From: Pollutimonas nitritireducens
GTDB lineage: Bacteria; Pseudomonadota; Gammaproteobacteria; Burkholderiales; Burkholderiaceae_B
Reading direction: 5' to 3'
Length of the DNA: 64,000 nt
Assembly: GCF_002849615.1 (NCBI RefSeq)
Contig: NZ_PDNV01000009.1
Span: 1 to 64,000, forward strand
Below the pieces are notes generated by a model. That model ran no database searches, was not told the DNA's origin, and saw only the letters and a program-made list of their open reading frames with translations. The translations under genes were made by a program, and so were the position numbers. Below are positions 58,037 to 64,000 of the stretch, one piece after another (within the stretch, counting starts at the first letter, position 1; each line of letters begins with the position of its first letter).

Positions 58037-59959
58037 TTACTGATCGCGTTTGACTTCTTTGAAGTCAGCATCGACCACGTTGTCGTCAGCAGGTTGCGCA
58101 GCTTCTTCCGAGCCTTGCGACGCGGCAGCTTGTGCCTGCATGTTTGCGTACATCTTCTCGCCCAGCTTTTGCGAAACGGTCGAAAGCGCCTCTACCTTCG
58201 CATCGATGGCTGCCTTGTCGCCATCTTTCATGGTGTCCTCGAGGTCTTTGATAGCGGCCTCGATGGATTCCTTTTCCGAAGCATCCAACTTGTCGCCGTA
58301 TTCTTCCAGCGACTTGCGGGTGGAGTGCACCAAGGAATCGGCCTGGTTACGGGCCAGTGCAAGCTCGGCGATACGGTGATCTTCCTCGGCGTTGGCTTCG
58401 GCATCTTTCACCATGCGCTCGATTTCCTGGTCGGTCAGGCCCGAGTTGGCCTTGATGGTGATCTTGTTTTCCTTGCCCGTGCCTTTGTCCTTGGCCGACA
58501 CGTGCAGAATACCGTTGGCATCGATATCGAACGTGACCTCGATTTGAGGCGCGCCGCGCGTTGCGGGCGGTATGCCTTCAAGGTTGAACTCGCCCAGGCC
58601 CTTGTTGCCGGCTGCGATTTCGCGTTCGCCCTGGAATACCTTTATGGTCACCGCAGGCTGGTTATCGTCTGCCGTGGAAAACACCTGCGAGAACCGGGTA
58701 GGTATCGTGGTGTTTTTATGGATCATCTTGGTCATGACGCCGCCCAGCGTTTCGATGCCCAGGGACAATGGCGTCACGTCGAGCAACAAAACGTCTTTGC
58801 GGTCACCCGACAACACGGAACCCTGGATGGCAGCGCCAGCCGCGACGGCTTCGTCGGGGTTGACATCTTTGCGCGGTTCTTTGCCAAAGAATTCCTTGAC
58901 CTTCTCCTGGACCTTGGGCATGCGCGTCATACCGCCCACCAGGATCACGTCATCGATGTCCGATGCTTTTATACCGGCATCCTTGATGGCAGTACGGCAC
59001 GGCGCGATGGTGCGTTCGATGAGTTCCTCGACAAGAGCTTCGAGCTTGGAACGCGTGATTTTCAGGCTGAGGTGCTTGGGACCGGACGCATCCGCCGTAA
59101 TGTATGGCAGGTTGATTTCGGTCTGCTGCGCCGATGAAAGTTCAATCTTCGCTTTTTCAGCCGCTTCTTTCAGGCGCTGCAAAGCCAGCATGTCTTTCGC
59201 GAGGTCGACACCGCTTTCCTTCTTGAATTCGCCGATGATGTATTCGATGATGCGCTGGTCGAAGTCTTCGCCGCCCAGGAAGGTATCGCCATTGGTCGAC
59301 AGCACTTCAAATTGCTTCTCGCCATCCACATCGTTGATGTCGATGATGGAGATATCGAACGTACCGCCGCCCAGATCATAAACGGCAATCTTGCGGTCGC
59401 CCTTCTCCGTCTTGTCCATGCCGAAGGCAAGGGCCGCGGCCGTGGGCTCGTTAATGATGCGCTTGACGTCCAGACCCGCAATGCGTCCGGCGTCTTTCGT
59501 GGCCTGGCGCTGGCTGTCGTTGAAGTATGCGGGGACCGTGATGACAGCCTCGGTGACTTCTTCACCCAGGTAATCTTCAGCGGTCTTCTTCATTTTGCGC
59601 AGTACGTCGGCCGACACTTGTGGCGGCGCGAGCTTCTTGCCCTGGGCTTCGACCCATGCGTCGCCATTGTCGGCCTTGACGATGTGATACGGCATAAGGT
59701 CAATGTCTTTCTGGACCGCTTTTTCTTCGAATTTGCGGCCGATGAGGCGTTTGACCGCATAGAGCGTGTTTTTGGAGTTGGTGACCGCCTGGCGCTTGGC
59801 CGGAGCACCCACCAGGATTTCTCCGTCTTGCAAGTAAGCGACAACTGAAGGCGTAGTGCGTGTGCCTTCCGCGTTTTCAATGATTTTGACCGTGCTGCCG
59901 TCCATCACAGCCACGCAGCTGTTGGTCGTGCCCAGGTCAATGCCGATAATCTTGCCCAT
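58037..59959 (-). CDS. dnaK: Chaperone protein DnaK (Hsp70)
   Basis: This 640-residue Hsp70 has the nucleotide-binding motifs [36 protein letters not shown] and [14 protein letters not shown]. The linker [19 protein letters not shown] leads to the substrate-binding domain. The lid ends in the typical C-terminal [20 protein letters not shown]. It works with DnaJ and GrpE in protein folding and in control of sigma-32. It has its own sigma-32 promoter 57-84 bases upstream, so it can be expressed separately from grpE. Confidence 0.98.
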   Translation of the reverse strand: MGKIIGIDLGTTNSCVAVMDGSTVKIIENAEGTRTTPSVVAYLQDGEILVGAPAKRQAVTNSKNTLYAVKRLIGRKFEEKAVQKDIDLMPYHIVKADNGDAWVEAQGKKLAPPQVSADVLRKMKKTAEDYLGEEVTEAVITVPAYFNDSQRQATKDAGRIAGLDVKRIINEPTAAALAFGMDKTEKGDRKIAVYDLGGGTFDISIIDINDVDGEKQFEVLSTNGDTFLGGEDFDQRIIEYIIGEFKKESGVDLAKDMLALQRLKEAAEKAKIELSSAQQTEINLPYITADASGPKHLSLKITRSKLEALVEELIERTIAPCRTAIKDAGIKASDIDDVILVGGMTRMPKVQEKVKEFFGKEPRKDVNPDEAVAAGAAIQGSVLSGDRKDVLLLDVTPLSLGIETLGGVMTKMIHKNTTIPTRFSQVFSTADDNQPAVTIKVFQGEREIAAGNKGLGEFNLEGIPPATRGAPQIEVTFDIDANGILHVSAKDKGTGKENKITIKANSGLTDQEIERMVKDAEANAEEDHRIAELALARNQADSLVHSTRKSLEEYGDKLDASEKESIEAAIKDLEDTMKDGDKAAIDAKVEALSTVSQKLGEKMYANMQAQAAASQGSEEAAQPADDNVVDADFKEVKRDQ

Positions 59960-60015
59960 AATTTATCATCCTGCTAAAGAAATTTTTAATTCGGAAAACT
60001 GCTTGAATAGGTCAC

Positions 60016-60043
60016 AAATGGGGATACGGCGCGTTATTTCAAG
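60016..60043 (-). promoter_or_regulatory. Sigma-32 heat-shock promoter of dnaK
   Basis: On the minus strand CTTGAAA (60037-60043) and CCCCATTT (60016-60023) are separated by 13 bases. Both boxes fit the RpoH consensus CTTGAAA-N(11-16)-CCCCATnT fully. The -10 box lies 56 bases before the dnaK ATG. Confidence 0.88.
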
Positions 60044-60059
60044 CCATATCGTCCATTTT

Positions 60060-60650
60060 TTACGATTCTTGCGCGGATTTGCCCGCGGACACCATCACCA
60101 GAGCGGGACGCAAGACCCGGTCAGCGATCGTGTAGCCTTTTTGCAGCAACTGTGCGACCGTATCTTCCGGCAAGTCGGACGGTACCGTAGAGATGGCCTG
60201 ATGCCGATGAGGATCGAAGATATCGCCCGGTACCGGTGCGACTTCCCTGAGCAGGTTACGTTCGAAGGCGGCGTTCAGCTGGCGCAAGGTGACTTCGACG
60301 CCGTCTTTCCATGACTCGGCGGTCTGCCCGGTTTGAGCCAACGCGGCTTCGAGGCTATCCCGAACCGGTATCAGGCTTTCGGCAAACGATTCGGTACCGA
60401 ATTTTCGCGCCTTGGCAACGTCGTCGGCGGCGCGTCGGCGGATGTTTTCGACATCGGCCTTGGCCCGCAACAATTCGTCGTGATAAAGAGCCACTTTCTC
60501 CTGCGCCTCGGACAATAGGGTGGCCCAATCTTCCTGGGCCTGCAATTCAGTTTCCTGGGCCTGATCCTGCCCGGTGCCGCCCTCGAGTTGCTCCGGGGTA
60601 TCAACAGGCGGATTGCTCTTCGGATCGAGGGACTCGTTGGGTGCCGACAT
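60060..60650 (-). CDS. grpE: Nucleotide exchange factor GrpE
   Basis: The protein is 196 residues from the ATG at 60648-60650 (MSAPNESL), preceded by GGAG; a start 15 bases upstream is less likely. It has a disordered Gln/Glu-rich N terminus and a long dimerising helix ([30 protein letters not shown]). The conserved beta-domain ends in [48 protein letters not shown]. It releases ADP from DnaK. It lies upstream of dnaK with 100 bases between them. Confidence 0.96.
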   Translation of the reverse strand: MSAPNESLDPKSNPPVDTPEQLEGGTGQDQAQETELQAQEDWATLLSEAQEKVALYHDELLRAKADVENIRRRAADDVAKARKFGTESFAESLIPVRDSLEAALAQTGQTAESWKDGVEVTLRQLNAAFERNLLREVAPVPGDIFDPHRHQAISTVPSDLPEDTVAQLLQKGYTIADRVLRPALVMVSAGKSAQES

Positions 60651-60686
60651 AAAAAATCTCCACATGCTAAGTATTCAATTCAATAA

Positions 60687-60714
60687 AAATGGGGACAATC
60701 GCCCCCGTTTCAAG
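60687..60714 (-). promoter_or_regulatory. Sigma-32 heat-shock promoter of grpE
   Basis: On the minus strand CTTGAAA (60708-60714) and CCCCATTT (60687-60694) are 13 bases apart. Boxes and spacing are identical to those of the dnaK promoter. It lies 37 bases before the grpE ATG. Confidence 0.88.
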
Positions 60715-60761
60715 ACCTCGTGTACGGCTCTGTCAGAACTCGTTCCGCCGAATGGCATGGG

Positions 60762-61826
60762 TCAGGGAATCCAGCCTCCCAGGTGCTTTCGGACCAGCCC
60801 CGCGAGGCTGGAAATCCATATTGGGTCGTCGTTCAAACACGATATATAGCGGAACTGTTGACCGCCCTCGCCAAGAAATGCGTCGCGGCATTGCATCTGG
60901 ATTTCCTCCCGCGTTTCAAGGCAATCGGCCAGAAAACCCGGACACATGACATCCACCCGGGTAATGCCCTGCCTGGCCCATTCGCGCAACAATGGTTCAG
61001 TATACGGCTCGAGCCACTTTTCGGCGCCAAACCGGCTCTGGAATGAAACGTGTACGAGGCTGGCGTCGACACCCAGGCGACGCTTGAGCAACAGCACGGT
61101 CTCCATGCAGTCGCGATGATAGGGATCGCCCTGTTGTATCGTACGACGCGGCAAGCCATGGAAGCTGAGGAGCAGGCGCTGCGGCTTGCCGTGCAGAGCC
61201 CAGTAATCGGTGACCTGACGCGCCAGCGCATCGATATAACCAGGCTCGTCATAATAGCGTTTCACAAAACGCATTTCGGGCTGGTTGCGCAGCTTCGCAG
61301 CATGCGCGGCCACCGCATCGACCGCGGTCGCTGTCGTGCTGGCGGCATACTGCGGGTACATGGGCACCACCAGAATGCGTTCGCACCCCTTCTTCCGCAG
61401 TGCATCCATGGCGTCCGGGATGGAGGGATTGCCATAGCGCATGCCCAGTTCCACGTGCGCTGGGACACCGGCATCGGAAAGATGCTGCTGCACGCCCAGC
61501 GCCTGCGCCTGGCTGTAGACCAGCAGCGGCGAACCCTGCTCCAGCCAGATTTCCTCGTAGCGGGGTGCCAGCGCCTGAGGCCGCCGGGTAAGGATAAAAA
61601 TGCGAAGGATGATCTGCCATATCCATGAAGGAATCTCGATAACGCGAGGATCAGAGAGAAACTCACGCAGGTAGCGACGTATGGATTTGGCTGTGGGTTC
61701 GTCAGGGGTGCCGAGATTGACGAGAAGCACGCCCAACGGGCCGGCCTCGCGTGGTGGCGGCTCACCGTCAAGGCCGTGGGGGTCGGCGGGTTCCGGCAAA
61801 TAACGCGGGGCAAACAGCTGGATCAT
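60762..61826 (-). CDS. hemH: Ferrochelatase
   Basis: This 354-residue protein has the ferrochelatase signature region LLLSFHGLPRRTIQQGDPYHRDCMET, with the metal-site His in SFHGLP and the conserved Glu late in the chain (VMCPGFLADCLETREEIQMQCRDAFL). GVLLVNLGTPDEPTAKSIRRYLREFLSD opens the domain. It inserts ferrous iron into protoporphyrin IX, the last step of haem synthesis. The sequence has no membrane helix. Its place between hrcA and grpE is shared with Bordetella-type genomes. It lies 65 bases after hrcA. Confidence 0.96.
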   Translation of the reverse strand: MIQLFAPRYLPEPADPHGLDGEPPPREAGPLGVLLVNLGTPDEPTAKSIRRYLREFLSDPRVIEIPSWIWQIILRIFILTRRPQALAPRYEEIWLEQGSPLLVYSQAQALGVQQHLSDAGVPAHVELGMRYGNPSIPDAMDALRKKGCERILVVPMYPQYAASTTATAVDAVAAHAAKLRNQPEMRFVKRYYDEPGYIDALARQVTDYWALHGKPQRLLLSFHGLPRRTIQQGDPYHRDCMETVLLLKRRLGVDASLVHVSFQSRFGAEKWLEPYTEPLLREWARQGITRVDVMCPGFLADCLETREEIQMQCRDAFLGEGGQQFRYISCLNDDPIWISSLAGLVRKHLGGWIP

Positions 61827-61891
61827 TTTCTATAACTCATTGAGACACGACAGGAAGATATAACAGGGCTCGACGATTTACCGGGCAATCG

Positions 61892-62902
61892 TCAAGACTG
61901 ATTATGGCTTAGCGCATTCGATAACATGCGCGCGGTGATGTCCACGATGGGGATGACGCGTTCATATGCCATGCGCGAGGGACCTATGACACCCAGGGTG
62001 CCGACGATCTTGCCGTCGACCCCATAAGGCGCGGTAATGACCGAGACATCGTCCACCGGCATCAACTGCGAATCGCCGCCGATATAGATCTGCACGCCCT
62101 GCGCCCGACTGGAAACGTCCAGCAACTGCAAGAGATCGGTTTTCTTTTCGAACAATGAAAACATGCGTCGCAAGCGGTCCATGTCGGAGGCGATCTCGGA
62201 AATATCGAGAAGTTTGCTTTCGCCCGATATGACCAGGCTGTCGTCGGCATCAGAGCTTGCGGTGCCTGCTTCGACCGCAGCCTGCATCAAGCGCGAGATA
62301 TCGGCTTGCAAGGATGAAAGTTCATCGGTAATGGAAAGGCGGACCTGATCGAAGGACATGCCGGCAAAATGCTGGTTGAAAAAATTGCTGGCCTCGAGCA
62401 GTTCTTGCTCGAGGTAGTCACGCGCAACGAAAAGAATGCGATTCTGCACATCGCCGTCAGGGGTGACAATGATAAGCAAGACTCGTTTGTCGGATAACCG
62501 TATGAACTCGATTTGGCGGAAAATTTGCGCGCGCTTGGGCGCGAGCACCACACCTGCGAATTGCGACAGATTCGACAGCAAGGCCGCAGCGGCCGTGACG
62601 GCACGGCCGGGCTCGGCCGCCGGAAGAATTTGGCGGATATGGCTAGCAGGCAACACTTCGAAGCGCTGCACAGCCAGCAGTCGATCGACGAACAACCTAT
62701 ACCCCTTGGGCGTCGGTATGCGGCCAGCAGAAGTATGAGGGCTATGGATCAGACCCAGATCTTCGAGGTCGGCCATGACGTTGCGGATGGTCGCTGGCGA
62801 CAAATCGAACATCTTCGACAGGGTACGGGAGCCCACCGGTTGTCCGTCCGCAATATAACGTTCTATCAGCGCTTTCAAAAGCGCGTTGGCTCGATCATCC
62901 AT
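61892..62902 (-). CDS. hrcA: Heat-inducible transcription repressor HrcA
   Basis: This 336-residue protein has an N-terminal winged helix ([68 protein letters not shown]) and the HrcA GAF-like domain. The C-terminal block [48 protein letters not shown] is strongly conserved. HrcA binds the CIRCE inverted repeat, usually before groESL, and is itself helped by GroEL. No CIRCE site is seen in this window, so its target lies elsewhere. Divergent from nadK. Confidence 0.95.
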   Translation of the reverse strand: MDDRANALLKALIERYIADGQPVGSRTLSKMFDLSPATIRNVMADLEDLGLIHSPHTSAGRIPTPKGYRLFVDRLLAVQRFEVLPASHIRQILPAAEPGRAVTAAAALLSNLSQFAGVVLAPKRAQIFRQIEFIRLSDKRVLLIIVTPDGDVQNRILFVARDYLEQELLEASNFFNQHFAGMSFDQVRLSITDELSSLQADISRLMQAAVEAGTASSDADDSLVISGESKLLDISEIASDMDRLRRMFSLFEKKTDLLQLLDVSSRAQGVQIYIGGDSQLMPVDDVSVITAPYGVDGKIVGTLGVIGPSRMAYERVIPIVDITARMLSNALSHNQS

Positions 62903-63020
62903 GACTATATTTCAGGTACCGTTATAAAAAGTGGTTTTTCTACCTACAGCCATGTGGCTGCAGGGACCATATAATCAACTAAACCCTATTATTCCACCAA
63001 TCATCAAGGTGTCTAACCTT

Positions 63021-63920
63021 ATGCACTTTAAAACCGTTGCGCTCATCGGCAGGCATCAAGACAGCGGGCTGGATGCTCCTTTGCGCAAACTTGCCGGCAC
63101 GCTGCATGCCGCCGGATGCAAAGTGCTCATCGAAGCCGATACCGCCACTAATACCGGTATAACAGAACATGTCATAGCCGATTACGCGGCCATCGGTCAG
63201 CAAGCCGACCTGGCCGTCGTCATGGGCGGAGACGGAACCATGCTGGGCGCCGCGCGCCAACTGGCCGTTACCCGCGTGCCGCTTATCGGCATCAACCACG
63301 GTCGCCTTGGATTCATCACCGACATCCCACTGCACACTGCCAACGATGCGCTAGCCAGCGTCCTGAAGGGCAATTTCGAAATCGAAGAACGCATGTTGCT
63401 CGAAAGCCGTGTCGTGCGGGACGGCAAAATCATGTTTTCGGGCCTGGCCGTGAACGACGTCGTACTGAACCGTGCGGGCCGCGGCGGCATGATAGAAGTT
63501 CGTGTGGAACTCGATGGCGTATTCATGTACAGCCAGCGTGCCGACGGCCTGATTGTGGCCACGCCCACGGGTTCGACGGCGTATTCACTGTCTGCCAATG
63601 GCCCTATCGTGCACCCTCAGCTGAATGCCATCCTTCTCGTTCCGGTTGCACCGCAAACGCTATCAAACCGCCCTATCGTCCTGCCCGACACTGGTACGCT
63701 CAGCCTTACCATCACGGCGCTGGGCAGGGTCGAGTCCGGCGCCAGCGTCCACTTCGACATGCAGACCTGGTCCGACTGCCAGCCAGGCGACCGCATCGAC
63801 GTACGCAGGGCTCAGCACACGATTCGTTTCGTCCATCCCACTGGTTACAGCATTTTCTCGACGCTACGTCGGAAACTGTACTGGAACCACATGCCCCAAC
63901 TTTCCGACGAGGTCGAATAA
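63021..63920 (+). CDS. nadK: NAD kinase
   Basis: The protein is 299 residues from ATG 63021 (MHFKTVALIGRHQDSG); longer in-frame openings upstream add a hydrophobic stretch not found in the family. It has the GGDGTML motif, followed by RVPLIGINHGRLGFITDI, then NDVVLNR and TPTGSTAYSLSANGPIVHPQLNA. It phosphorylates NAD+ to NADP+ with ATP or polyphosphate. It lies just before recN, a gene order common in betaproteobacteria. Confidence 0.95.
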   Translation: MHFKTVALIGRHQDSGLDAPLRKLAGTLHAAGCKVLIEADTATNTGITEHVIADYAAIGQQADLAVVMGGDGTMLGAARQLAVTRVPLIGINHGRLGFITDIPLHTANDALASVLKGNFEIEERMLLESRVVRDGKIMFSGLAVNDVVLNRAGRGGMIEVRVELDGVFMYSQRADGLIVATPTGSTAYSLSANGPIVHPQLNAILLVPVAPQTLSNRPIVLPDTGTLSLTITALGRVESGASVHFDMQTWSDCQPGDRIDVRRAQHTIRFVHPTGYSIFSTLRRKLYWNHMPQLSDEVE

Positions 63921-63923
63921 TAC

Positions 63924-64000
63924 ATGCTGCGTACCCTGCACATACGCGATTTTGTTATTGTCGATCAGTCCGAGATTCAGTTCGAATCGGGATTTACCGT
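63924..64000 (+). CDS. recN: DNA repair protein RecN (5' end only)
   Basis: ATG 63924 starts three bases after the nadK stop and stays open to the window edge. The 25 visible complete codons begin MLRTLHIRDFVIVDQSEIQF, which matches the first strand of the SMC-like ATPase RecN. RecN aids double-strand break repair. The Walker A motif would lie just beyond the window. Confidence 0.85.
   Translation, partial: MLRTLHIRDFVIVDQSEIQFESGFT

Noticed and set aside
58094-59137. Long open frame (347 codons) antisense to dnaK
   Set aside because: It is a shadow of the strongly biased dnaK codons. The product has no recognisable domain and there is no ribosome site.
62903-63020. CIRCE operator near hrcA
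   Set aside because: No TTAGCACTC / GAGTGCTAA pair with nine-base spacing is present here or before grpE and dnaK.

Overview
The window looks like a chromosomal segment of a betaproteobacterium of the order Burkholderiales, most likely Alcaligenaceae (Bordetella, Achromobacter or Pusillimonas type). Support comes from the Bug-type solute receptor at the left edge, the order hrcA - hemH - grpE - dnaK - dnaJ next to nadK - recN, the ftsK - lolA - rarA - serS block divergent from trxB, a DUF1841 protein, and a wlb-like 2,3-diamino sugar operon. No species is claimed. I see no insertion sequence, prophage or CRISPR array.

Layout. 1-7.2 kb holds housekeeping and transport genes: the tail of an unidentified gene, a Bug receptor, a FUSC-family membrane protein, yaaA, 3-hydroxybutyrate dehydrogenase, tRNA-Ser(CGA), an ABM-fold monooxygenase and an AI-2E-family transporter. 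7.5-33.0 kb is a surface-polysaccharide locus. It starts with a specialised NusG/RfaH paralogue, then Wza and Wzc export proteins, a FemAB-like acyltransferase, a polysaccharide deacetylase, a GT4 glycosyltransferase, a Wzy-like polymerase, an orphan beta-propeller protein, a GT2 glycosyltransferase fused to an initiating phosphoglycosyltransferase, a sugar aminotransferase, a Wzx-like flippase, an asparagine synthetase homologue and a HisH/HisF/WbpG-type amidotransferase set. Facing it is an operon of UDP-sugar dehydrogenase plus WlbA/WlbB/WlbC homologues, which would make a UDP-2,3-diacetamido uronic acid. A large WbpM/CapD-type 4,6-dehydratase closes the locus. Together these genes suggest a Wzy-dependent capsule or exopolysaccharide containing amidated or acetamidino diamino-uronic acid and perhaps a 4-amino-6-deoxy sugar.

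33.1-41.5 kb is core genome: a small His/Tyr-rich exported protein, serS, rarA, lolA, ftsK, trxB, a Smr-domain protein and an EmrE-like efflux protein. 41.7-48.2 kb is a TMAO-reductase-like region: a TorR-like regulator, a short TorS-like hybrid kinase, and a TorA-like molybdoenzyme carrying its own C-terminal haem c site, then an MFS transporter. 48.5-54 kb carries icd, a DUF1841 protein, two small c-type cytochromes and a MoxR ATPase / GNAT / VWA operon. 54-64 kb carries an M16 peptidase and the heat-shock block dnaJ, dnaK, grpE, hemH, hrcA, followed by nadK and the start of recN. dnaK and grpE each have a well-matched sigma-32 promoter with identical boxes and a 13-nt spacer.

Points most worth a second look are the haem-fused TorA, the sensor-less TorS with a probable ATT start, the GT2-phosphoglycosyltransferase fusion, the HisF paralogue that has lost Asp11, and inverted repeats enclosing the stop codons of convergent genes.
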